Shown here piece after piece: positions 10,868-20,533 of a stretch of 64,000 bases of DNA. The DNA is from Viridothelium virens (lineage: Eukaryota > Ascomycota > Dothideomycetes > Trypetheliales > Trypetheliaceae). Each line of letters opens with the position of its first letter. The first letter of the stretch is position 1. The position numbers were made by a program, and so were the translations under genes. The stretch covers positions 1 through 64,000 of the forward strand of contig ML991801.1 of assembly GCA_010094025.1 (NCBI GenBank), read 5' to 3'. The notes below the pieces were generated by a model, which ran no database searches, was not told the origin of the DNA, and saw only the letters and a list, made by a program, of their open reading frames with translations.

Positions 10868-12859
10868 TCACAACTCCATTAATTCCTCGAGTACTTTCTT
10901 GGCCTTGTCAGCTTCCATCCTACCTTCTTCACCTTGCCGCATCATCTGCCCAACGAACCACATAATCTTTCCCTTCTGGTTTTTTTCCGTGATCGCGCGA
11001 ACCATATCGCCATTTTCGGCTATGAGGTTTTGGGCCAGGGACAAATATTCTTCTTTGGACATAGGGCGTAAAGAAAGGTTTTCATCTTCAATGATTTTTT
11101 CGACTGGGCGTGGGTCTCCGTTAAAAATCATTGCAAGAAGCTGTTTGGAGGTTTTGCTCGTAATCTCTCGTCGGATCAGCCTTACGAGAATGGATGCAAG
11201 GTGGGTCTCCTTGACAGGTTGATCATGCCAAGAAATGTCTGACGTTGCGAGGAGACTACCAAGTTCATGAAGGACCCTGGCGTTCATTAGTGTATGTCTG
11301 AGGAAAGAATTTCATGAGGAAGCATAATTGATTTAAGAAGTAACCCTTTATATTGGGTCCTCAAACATACCAGTTTCCCGCCAATTTTCCTGCTCTGGCC
11401 TTGGTAAACTCTTCTGCTGAGAGTAAGCCTTGAAGCTGCGTGACAAGCTCCATGTAGTACTCCAGCCGATCTCCATCTTCAGTAGCAACCAAAACTATCG
11501 CATCCAGTACAGACAGTCCATATGGAGTTGAAGCTAACTTGCTCATGACCAGGTCGTCTGGCAAATTAAGCATAGTCATTTGCAAATGATGCAGCAGGTC
11601 CTGATCATTTGTTAGCTTCTTGTGATTCCGCAATTATTGAAGACACGTACATTGCCTATCAGGAGTGGTGGGATATCTGGATCCGGCATATATCGATAGT
11701 CCACCTCGCCCTCCTTCCCTCTTAACATCGTTGTCTGTGTCCCACCCAACGTCCAACCTCTCGTCTCACCATCGATGGACCCCCCAGCTTCCAATACTTC
11801 GATTTGTCTGTCTCTTTCAGCAATAATGGCGCCCTCGACAGCCTTAAAACTACTCAGATTCTTAATTTCCGTCCTTTGGCCTAATGCGATTTCTTGTCCG
11901 AGCTGAGGTCGAGGACGGACTGATACATTGACATCTGCTCTGAGTCCTCCTAGCTCCATTCCAAGAGTACATGCATCTACCGCTCTTAACAAGCTCTGTA
12001 TTTTGCGAACACAAGCTGCGGCTGTTGCTGGGTGGTGGATGACAGGTTCGGTGATGATTTCGACCAGAGGATGGGAGACGCGGTTGAAATCAAGGAGATG
12101 AGTGGATGGAGGTTGATGAAGCGTCTTAGCGGTGTCTTGTTCCATTTGGACCTGCTTGATTGGAATTGTAATGGAGGGGTGATCGAGTTCCGCGATGCCA
12201 TCGTGAGGGTAGAGAACAACTGAGCCAGACGTTGCGAAAGGTTCTGAATTTCGAGATCAGTGCTGATTAAATATCGGAGGGGTACGCGAAGCATTGTTGT
12301 TACCATAATATTGTGTAATCTGGTATCCAGCTGGTTGGTCTTGGTAGAAATAATGTTTTCGATCGAAAGCGCTCTTCCTGTGTATCGTGCAATTGAGCGC
12401 TAGGGCGGCTCGTAATGCAGGAATCAAGGTTTCCTTCTGGAATTGAGGCTGCGTGCCAGGGATTGCGGCGTCAAAATGTGCGACATGGGTATTGGGAGGT
12501 TGGTTCGTGGATGTAGCTGCAGTGGAGAACAGTTTTTTGGCAGTATTCAACTCAACATGGATTTCGATGCCGACGGTCAACTCCCACTTTTCGAGAAGCC
12601 GGTTTGCAGGTGCATGCTTTGACTTCTTGGATTCTCCTCTAAGCTTCTGGCGCTTGAGCTCATCTTTAAGCAGCTTTCTGAATGGTACCGTAGCTCCTAG
12701 CTCTGGTGGGGCTATATGCTCTTCCCTGGCGATTGCAGAGTTGAAGAACGAGCGTCTGACGTTTCGCCTCACAGCGGAGGTCCGAAGGCATGAGTGACAG
12801 ATGAAAACTGCTCTGTGAGTCTCGGAAGAGTCGTGGAGGAGTTTCGTAGTTGATTGCAT
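10868..12859 (-). CDS. PET112: mitochondrial glutamyl-tRNA(Gln) amidotransferase subunit B
   Basis: The GatB subunit of the GatFAB-type amidotransferase, which converts Glu-tRNA(Gln) to Gln-tRNA(Gln) in mitochondria. Exons on the minus strand are 12859-12304, 12243-11651, 11600-11371 and 11276-10868, giving 595 aa with all introns GT-AG. Motifs in order: a basic mitochondrial presequence; '[20 protein letters not shown]', the GatB opening; '[11 protein letters not shown]'; '[13 protein letters not shown]' joined to '[16 protein letters not shown]'; '[11 protein letters not shown]'; '[16 protein letters not shown]'; '[13 protein letters not shown]'; and a C-terminal GatB/YqeY tail domain from about residue 455 ('[16 protein letters not shown]', '[13 protein letters not shown]'). 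It appears complete. It sits head-to-head with nothing and downstream of allantoinase on the same strand. Confidence 0.96.
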
Positions 12860-13203
12860 GTTGGTAGGGAGCTACGAGCAGCTGGACCCAATTGACTTTT
12901 TCCGTCGCTGTAACGTCATCCCGCTTGTATAGAGTATACTTTGTATACCCAGCCAACTACTACCTTCTCCAAAAATACACCACGAATAAGTCTCGAGCTC
13001 AGGTAGCTCCGTTTGAATTGGCCAGGCAAAGAGGATTAACAATCAGCCCATGACAGTGGCACATCACGTGTGAGAGCATTCATTTGTTTACTAGTATCTA
13101 GCTTCCGAACGACTATGCTATAATGTCACGATGGAACTCAACAGGATGGCCAGCTAAGAATGCTGAGATTCAGTCGCTGATCTAGGATATTAATGTCGTG
13201 AAA
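12860..13203. other. short intergenic, PET112 upstream / allantoinase 3' flank
   Basis: No coding or RNA signal was recognised. It serves as the PET112 promoter region and the 3' flank of the allantoinase gene. Confidence 0.5.
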
Positions 13204-14811
13204 TCAGTCGCTGTGCAACCTAGGCTCAAGCAATAATCGTCCTTTCGGTCCTCCTTTCTCTACAAATCCCTCATTCCTACTGAAGACCTTCTGACCCCTA
13301 AGCCACGTCTCAACCACTACGCCCTTGAGTTGCATGCCCTCATATGGACTGCACTTGTTCCGAAAGAGCATCGTACTAGGTTCTACGACGAAGCTCGCTT
13401 CATCATCAAAAACGGCAACATCACCATCAAATCCAACAGCAAGGTCTCCTTTTTGATGTCCGAGCCCCACTTGAGCGGCTGTATTGCGGCAGCACCATTT
13501 GACGACATCTTCGATGCTGATGTTTTGACGACGCTGGGCCTCAGTCCAGAGAATGCTAAGGCCAAGGCCAACGCTAGAAATGCCACCCCAGGCAGAGAAA
13601 AAGTCGCCGGCATCAGTTCTTTCCTTTTCATGCATGTGAGCCGCTAAATGTGGTGGCAGAAGTTTGAGATTTGGGGTACAAGGGGAATGATCTGAGACTA
13701 CTGTTTTGATGATACTGTCATCTGGTCTTGTCATCTCATTCCAGAGCCCATCCTGATTTGACTGGGTGCGGATTGGTGGGCAACATTTATGCCGTGTGTC
13801 GCCTTCCTTAATATTCTCGGCCGCGAGAGATAGGTAGTGGAAGCATGTTTCTGATGTAATATTGACGCCGGCGGCACGAGCTTGGCGAAGCAAGGGAATA
13901 GCATCAGTTGCTGAGAGATGGACAATGTGAAGCGGTAGATTAGGAGCCAGATGAGCAAGTGAGAGAATCTCAGAGATAGCATAGGTTTCGAAGGAAGATG
14001 GTCGAGAATCTAAGAATGTCTGGTAGGCCGTCAACGGCCCCGTGGGTTCAAGCGGAGGCAAGGAAGTTTGAACATCATCGCCTACGGAAGCAGTAATCGG
14101 AGGTATCATTTCGGCATGAAACATGAGGGTGGTGGGTTCATCAGCAAGCTCAGCCATGGCCTTTCTGATATCTCCAGAAGACACTGCTGGAAACTCTTCG
14201 ACCTACTGAGATTAGCTACACACAGAGGTCATCCTTGCAGGCCATACCCCACTATCGATCAAAAATCCCTTGAAGCCTCTCACGCCTTCTCTGACCAGGG
14301 GTTGGAGTTCCTTCTCATTTCCGGGTATAATTCCCCCATAAAATCCGACATCGATCCAGCATTTTCCCTGTGCAGCCGTCGTTTTCTCCTTCAAGTTGGC
14401 TACAGTCGTAGTAGGTGGTATCGCATTTAGCGGCATATCAACCACTGTTGTCACTCCTCCGAAAGCTGCGGCTCTTGTGCCGGACCAAAATCCTTCCCAT
14501 TCTGTCCTTCCTGGTTCGTTTAGGTGAACGTGAGCGTCGACAAGTCCAGGCAGCAAGATTCGAGGAGAGTGATCGATATAGGGGGTGTCAAGGGGGAAAT
14601 CCGAAGGTGGAAGGAGCGAGTGGAAAATGGAGATGATTTTGCCAGTGATGGTTGATATTATGATGGTGCCAGCAGTCAAACTTCCAGAAAGAATTGCACG
14701 AGAAGACGCAAGGACGGTGATAGGAGGGTGGTTTGGAGTTGTCGTCGCCCCATTCTCCTCGCGACTCCCTGTTTCTTCAAATCCGGTATCACTTGTAGCG
14801 TGAGGAGCCAT
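13204..14811 (-). CDS. DAL1: allantoinase
   Basis: A cyclic amidohydrolase that opens allantoin to allantoate in purine catabolism. Exons are 14811-14248 and 14202-13204, with a 45-nt intron (GTATGG...TAG, phase 0), giving 520 aa. The metal-binding '[17 protein letters not shown]' (His94, His96) is followed by '[22 protein letters not shown]', which favours allantoinase over dihydroorotase. The lysine that is carboxylated in this family lies in '[12 protein letters not shown]'. Further ligands are in 'LMFHAEM' and '[15 protein letters not shown]', and the catalytic Asp is in '[10 protein letters not shown]'. The C-terminal half has '[15 protein letters not shown]', also typical of allantoinase. 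The Ser/Thr-rich N-terminal ~25 residues are not conserved. Multiple GATA sites upstream fit nitrogen-source control. Confidence 0.93.
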
Positions 14812-14998
14812 ACCGAACCCACTTTTCTATTCAAGGTTCAGGCCATGGATCGGTCATAAGAGTTGACTATGCAGTCAAGGACGTCTCATTTCTCATATTG
14901 AAATTGTAGAGAAGGTGAAGAGAAATACCGGAATTGAAAGACAAAGAAAGCCGGACCTACTACAAAGAGTGGAGACGGTGTCCAGGGAAGACACTCTC

Positions 14999-15260
14999 TT
15001 ATCTACTAGTTCCGGCATCCTGCTGAGCAGGTAAGCGTTGTACTGACAGACCCTGGGTTCTGCGGGTGACTGTAGTCGAGCGGCAAGAATGGTTGAGATT
15101 ACTCGATGACTATTTGCAAGAACTCCACCTCAGGTGTCCCTGCAGATAATGACCAATGAGAGAGGCTCGACATGACCCTAGGTCCTTCGGAGTCAATTGC
15201 CCTGTGGAGCTGATAGTGCTGATAGTGGGAGTGCGATAACATAGAGTCGGGCGATGATAA
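14999..15260. promoter_or_regulatory. cluster of GATA-factor sites upstream of allantoinase
   Basis: Six GATA cores occur in about 260 bases: TTATC at 14999-15003 (GATAA on the minus strand), GATAA at 15145-15149, GATA at 15212-15215 and 15221-15224, and GATAA at 15235-15239 and 15256-15260. They lie 190-450 bases upstream of the allantoinase start, inside the 883-base divergent spacer (14812-15694) shared with DPH7. Fungal purine- and allantoin-degradation genes are known to be activated by AreA/Nit2/Gln3-type GATA factors, so these are probable nitrogen-control sites. The functional role is inferred. The rest of the spacer shows no gene. Confidence 0.5.
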
Positions 15261-15694
15261 GGAGAACTTTGATTAGGGTGAATTGGCGGTCACCGACGGA
15301 TCCGGCAAAACAGAGGCCGAGAAATCTTCACTCGAAAGAACCTCTGAGCCTGATGTTCAAGTCTGGCTGCTTCCTTTCCGTCCACTTGGAATTTGACTTT
15401 GATCTCTCAAAGCTCACTCAAACCTCAAAAGGAAAAGGACGCTCGGGGTGACTTGTGAGCTTCGGGACTGCACCAGTCCATCCGAAATATCGAGTAACAG
15501 AAATTGCTAGCCTTACTACCAAGCCTGCAAGATTTGCGTAATAGCATGTGGAAAAGGATCTGGCTTGCCCATCATTATTGATTGAGAATTTATGTCCGAT
15601 CTCGGTCTGGGGTACCGCGAGATTCCTACACAACCCTTTTCTTGCTACGGTGTTCGGTAGTAGCAATCTCATACTCTACGGTTCCTCCCGAGCA

Positions 15695-17063
15695 ATGCGA
15701 ATCCAGACGCTAGACCTAGAGCCAAGCTGCGTTGCCTTTGCTCCAGACGATACTGACCACTTCGTCGTAGGAACATATCATTTGAACTCAAAGACAGAGA
15801 AATCTGACAATTCCAATGCGCAAGATACACCATCTTTGCCACAGAGTCGGAGCGGTAGCCTAATATTATATCGTCTTCAAGGAGAGAACTTGTAGGTCTC
15901 ACGCCTTTGCCTAGTTCATACTTCGTGCAACCGCCGTACCTTGTGCCTTTGGGTCTTTTGAGAACTTTGCGACAGAAGATTTAAGCTTCAATCGATCATC
16001 GTCATTCCATTTGCTTCGTGAATTGATTAATTTCCTGATTCCCCGATCCAGAATCACACAACAGACAATCAAGACAGATAATGGCATTCTTGACATAGCC
16101 TTCTCTCCTTCGGATTATCTAGATACTGGGGATACGACGACCGGCATTGCGGCACCATCTCACCGGAACCTTGCCGTGGCATTGTCAGGCGGTCAGATTG
16201 TTTTCATCCAGCTTGAATGCTCTCCGCAGGCTCACTGGAGCAGCGGCTGTCGCCTTACAAATATTGAGAATCATCAACCTTTCCATGAAAGCGTGCTTGT
16301 GCTGGACATTGTATGGCATCCCAAGCGCAAGGGGGATCTTGCCGTGACGCTTAGTACAGGAGAAGTGGTGCTATGCTCACTACGTCGGGGAGAGAGCAAC
16401 ACTCACATCCAAACAACCCAGTTATTTTCCCATAGTCTGGAGGCATGGACACTATCCTTCAGCATCGACGGACGATCCTTGTATTCTGGTGGCGACGACT
16501 GTGTGTTCGCTTGTCATGACTCCGAAGGCGCAGACCACGCCGCACTCTGGAAAGACAGGAGAATCCACGGGGCCGGTGTAACCGCTATTCTACCCATCCT
16601 GAGTGACTTTTCCGATCAGAACGACCATTACAAAGAGGCTCTTCTCACGGGCAGCTATGATGATCACATCCGGGTCTTGGCGACGCCGACAGGATCGGGG
16701 AAGAGAGTAACGGTGCTCGCAGAACTCAACCTCGGCGGTGGCGTGTGGAGACTGACTTTCATCCAAGCCCCTTCATCGCTAGATTCGAAATCACCAGGCA
16801 GCCTATCGCTTCACTGGACAATTCTTGCAAGCTGCATGTACGCTGGAGTGCGAGTGGTTGAGGTCACGAAGCAAGGAGCAGATTGGGATATTCGGATCGT
16901 CGCGAGATTTGAAGAGCATAAGAGTATGAATTACGGTAGCGATGTGAGACCTCGATCTGCCGGCGATGGACCTGCTCATGAGATTGTGTCTACAAGCTTC
17001 TACGATAGACTGCTATGTCTATGGCAGTTCGCGCAGGGCACTCACCAAGAGTGTACAGAATAG
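15695..17063 (+). CDS. DPH7: diphthine methyltransferase (WD40), diphthamide synthesis
   Basis: A WD40 protein of the Dph7/Rrt2 family, the methylesterase that removes a methyl group from diphthine on elongation factor 2 before amidation to diphthamide. Exons are 15695-15891 and 16052-17063 (intron 160 nt, GTAGGT...CAG), giving 402 aa. Family features: an N-terminal 'VAFAPDDTDHFVVGTYHL' blade; 'ILDIAFSP'; 'VLDIVWHP'; the distinctive 'HSLEAWTLSFSIDGRSLYSG' then 'GGDDCVFACHD'; 'LLTGSYDDHIRVLA'; 'LGGGVWRLTF'; and the closing blade 'IVSTSFYDRLLCLWQF'. The start is the ATG that begins 'MRIQTLDLEPS'. It converges on PRI1, with only 94 bases between the two stops. Confidence 0.88.
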
Positions 17064-17157
17064 CTTTCCGATAAATCATAAACGCATCAAGACTCCATAT
17101 CCGTGTCACAGCGCCCAGCCATTCCGCAGATACACATTCAGATAATCAGAGACGACG

Positions 17158-18767
17158 TCAGAATTCCATCGGATCCCCTTCCTCGTCTCTATCCCGTTTC
17201 CCATTTTTCTCCTCCTTCAGTAGGGCCGCCACGAAGCCCCGGAAATAATCGACGTATGGCTTCAACCTCGTTTTCTCCCAGTCCTGCATCTTCTTCGCTT
17301 CCTCATCGGCCTCTCGTTTCTCATCACCGTTCCACGCATCTATCTCGGCCAGGAGTTCCGTCACCGTCGGTACGCTCAAGGGGTCGAACTCCTCTACTCT
17401 CCTCGTATCGATCGGCACACAAACTCTTCCTGTACCGGGATGCACACAGAAAGGGCTTTTGAGCAAGTGATTTAGCTTTTTGCTGACCTCTGCATCAAGC
17501 CGTGGGTATGTGTACTCTAGCACGATGTCCTGTTTGGCCTCGAGCAGACGCTTTCCAAAGTAGGTGTCCGAACTTCCAACCCCGGTCTTCGCAATAGTGT
17601 CTATATCTCCCCATTTACTCTCGCTGGATCGACCGGGTGCAGAGTCCCATTTTTTACGTAAGGCAGACACTAGATCGGGAAAGGGAAGGAGCTTGAGAAG
17701 ATTAGATGAGGCTTCGGAATCGGCCCACGGATCTTGAGAAGAGAGTATGTCGTCTTGAAAGTGTTCTTTGAGGATGGCGAGGCTTCGTCTGGCAAAGTCT
17801 TAGCATGAAACAAGTGCGACACCTCCACTAATGACTTACTCGAGATGAGGATGTAAAGGCCTCCTCACGTTCACCTTCTTCCCACTCTTATCTCCGCCTT
17901 TGAGCAGCTCAAGATATCCAGCAACCGCTCTCCTCTTGGCATCATCCATGTCTCTTGCTCGCTTATCGCAGACCCAGGCGTGGGCACCTCTCCTTCCCGA
18001 GTAAACCCATAGCACATGTTTGAATCCAAAATCCTCTTTGAGCGCCTCATCCACAACTTTAATTGCCATTGTAATGAATGTCCAACATCTATTACAGATA
18101 TTTGCTCCCGAACAGCATGTCCGAATTTCATCATAATCCGTCATATCAATATCGAAAACGAGTTCCTTGCTTAGTGGCCGGAATGCGCTCGCTTTTCTCA
18201 GTGTCTTGCGATCGCGTGGATTTGTGCTATACACGGGGCCGATTTCGAAACGAGAGGGATTGAGGCTAACGCATTGTTTTCGGAGTAGGTCTGCTGTAGG
18301 GAAGGACTGGTAACGCAAATATGCATCGTTTTGGAGGGTGAAGGCAAATTCTCGATTGGCAAAATCGTTGGTAGGAGAAGGTGAATGGTTTAACCACTGG
18401 AAGAGGTGACGAAAGGGAAATAGCCGCTGGTAAAAGGCCTTCATGATCTCGGGATCATTGATGCGACTAGATTTTGTGGGCTGACTTAGATTGCATTATG
18501 TTAGCTAGATGAACATTGAGACTCATGGCTTCTGGGGGCATACTCTGAATCTGGAGGAGCGATGCTAGAAGATGGAAACTCGGTATCGTCCTCGTCATCA
18601 TCGTCAAACATATTCTCCAGATTCAGCTTCTCTGCATTTGCCGGGGCGCTTTGAGGACTATCTTCCTGGGAGGCATCCTGAGAAGAATTCGAAGAGCCTC
18701 CAAGTGCAGGCGCATCGGGTAATATGCCATCCTCTGCTACAGGGTCGGGCGAAATTGCGTGAGGCAT
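17158..18767 (-). CDS. PRI1: DNA primase small (catalytic) subunit
   Basis: The catalytic subunit of the primase in the DNA polymerase alpha-primase complex, which makes the RNA primers for nuclear DNA replication. Exons are 18767-18544, 18484-17840 and 17788-17158, giving 499 aa with GT-AG introns of 59 and 51 nt. An acidic, Ser-rich N-terminal extension (about 75 residues) precedes 'MKAFYQRLFPFRHLFQWL'. The catalytic region has 'LVFDIDMTDYDEIR' with the paired Asp residues that bind metal. Next come the zinc-coordinating cysteines in 'CCSGANICNRCW', then 'VLWVYSGRRGAHAWVCDKRA', the Arg-Gly-His nucleotide-binding segment. The C-terminal half has 'KSPFCVHPGTGRVCVPID', also conserved. Three ACGCGT boxes lie just upstream, fitting G1/S expression. 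Confidence 0.96.
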
Positions 18768-18817
18768 GACTGAAGACTGGATTTGCGAGTCGTGGTAAAG
18801 AGCTTTCTCGGTGTTAG

Positions 18818-18871
18818 ACGCGTCATTGCGGAAGACGCGTATCGTCGCGTAGAAGAAAGTGCTAAACGCGT
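18818..18871. promoter_or_regulatory. three MluI cell-cycle boxes (ACGCGT)
   Basis: ACGCGT occurs at 18818-18823, 18835-18840 and 18866-18871, between 51 and 104 bases upstream of the PRI1 start and within the 240-base spacer shared with the divergent DUF1917 gene. ACGCGT is the palindromic binding site of the Mbp1-type MBF factor, which drives DNA replication genes at G1/S in yeasts. Three perfect hexamers in 54 bases are far more than chance predicts. A related TCGCGT lies at 18845-18850. The regulatory role is inferred from site, spacing and target gene. Confidence 0.75.
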
Positions 18872-19007
18872 GTTATGTCAGCAACTCAATTATCGATATG
18901 ATAGCATCTCGTATCCCAGCCAAGACTGAAACCAACCCATCGAGCCTGTTTTTTTACCAGCTTTTATGAAAGCATCATGTAGCATCTACATGAACAGCTT
19001 TGTTACG

Positions 19008-20098
19008 ATGGAGGAGGCGGGACAATTTGTATCTGGCAGTGGTTGGATCTCTGATGAATCGAGCTTCTACGGTGCGCCACGACTGAGTTGCTCAACTTCC
19101 GTCTTGTTGAATTGACGGGCGTTACAGGAGATGATGATCTCCAGAGCACTCTTGAGGGGCAATGTGAAAGCTCAATGCAGCATGGCGATTGGACCATTCC
19201 TCCCGCTTACATGGTCCCAATTGCAAAAGCCACTCGCAAGTCAGTAAATAAAAGTACCGAGGATCCTTCACCTCTCTACAATCCCTTTGAAGGTCAGCCA
19301 AACAACGCGAAGCAGCTATCTGAAACAGTCGCCGAGTTCACAAAACGTTTGCCGCCTCTCACTTCTCGGCAGGAGGACGTGGGCGAGTGGATATGGATTG
19401 CGAATGCCCATGCGGAAAAGCCCCGGTCGCCGAGGATGGAAGAGTTTATAGAGGGCGGGCAGGCTTTGCTTGAAAAGTATATGAATCATCGACGAAAGCT
19501 CGAAGAGACTTCTCCAAAATTAGGAAAGTCAGCAATCACAAAGAGGCTAAGTCTCACTAGAGATGATTTGAAGCAAAGCATCAACGAGCTCGCAGTGGAG
19601 ACTGGTGTGGTTGGTGGAAAGGTTCGGTTGACTACAGCTTTAGTGCTGCAATTGGGATTGACTAATATTCACTAGTGGATGTTGCGCCCCTCCTTCGAAG
19701 ATTTACCCCGTGTCTGGCGCCTTGTGGCCGAAGCCGTGGCAGAAGGCAGGCTCGGTCCTTGCGCAAAAGTACCTCCAGAAGGATCTACACATCGATCTTC
19801 CACCAACGAATCTGTTGTCATTGTTTATACAAACGACTTTACTGATCAGAAGGATGTCAAGAGAGTCCTCCAAGAACTTGTAGATATCGGTCTTGCTCCG
19901 CAAGAAGGCAGTGGCAGAGCAACATACTACAAGACAGACGCATATACTTATTTGGGAATATCATCGGAGAATCATTATAATCTGAGGGCGAGTCTGTACA
20001 CAAGCACGGAAATGATGAAGATGACGCCGAAGACTGGCCCTCAGACCCCGGGCAAAGGCAAGAAGAGGACGCTGGACAGCTATTTCAGGACTTCGTGA
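19008..20098 (+). CDS. DUF1917 (Bles03-like) domain protein
   Basis: A fungal DUF1917/Bles03-family protein of unknown biochemical role, in a fold related to translation factor eIF4E. Exons are 19008-19071, 19128-19621 and 19676-20098, giving 326 aa. The first exon was found by extending upstream of the longest open frame: 'GWISDESSFYG' joins in phase to 'DDDLQSTLEGQ', restoring a typical acidic N-terminus. The core has 'YNPFEGQP', 'RLPPLTSRQEDVGEWIWIAN', then across the second intron 'WMLRPSFEDLPRVWRLVAEA', 'GRLGPCAKVPP', 'VVIVYTNDFTDQKDVKRVL' and 'YYKTDAYTYLGI'. The C-terminus 'KKRTLDSYFRTS' resembles a PCNA-interacting (PIP) box: QxxLxxFF-like, although the leading Gln is replaced. It is divergent from PRI1 and shares its MCB-rich promoter. 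Confidence 0.85.
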
Positions 20099-20533
20099 TT
20101 CAATTTTGCTTCTTTTGCAGTCATCTAAGCGCTACTTCGTAGAGACTTGCTTAGCTTTATACCCAACTAAGAGCGTTAATTGCACATGCTATGTATGCTA
20201 TTTATCTGGTCTGGAGAGACTCCACATGTTATTCTATAGGTAGTGCTGATCATAGGAGGCTTTTCGGCATATTCTCAAAATAATAGATATTTTCATAAAT
20301 AACAAACCTTGTAAGAACAATATGGATATTGAGGGCATGCAAGATTCCATAAAAATTGAAGTCACGAGAAGGAATATACTCTAGATGATTACTGTACGAA
20401 TGAGACGTGTCTAAAACGACAATACTGCTTCGTTCGGTCTGGTCTATATCCTTAAACACCCATTATATTACCATCGTAAAATAAACATTAGCAAGGCTCG
20501 CGAATCAGCTATAACATAATAGATACGGAGAGC
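20099..20533. other. AT-rich convergent spacer
   Basis: AT-rich sequence between two genes whose 3' ends face each other; it probably holds both 3' UTRs. No gene was seen. Confidence 0.5.
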
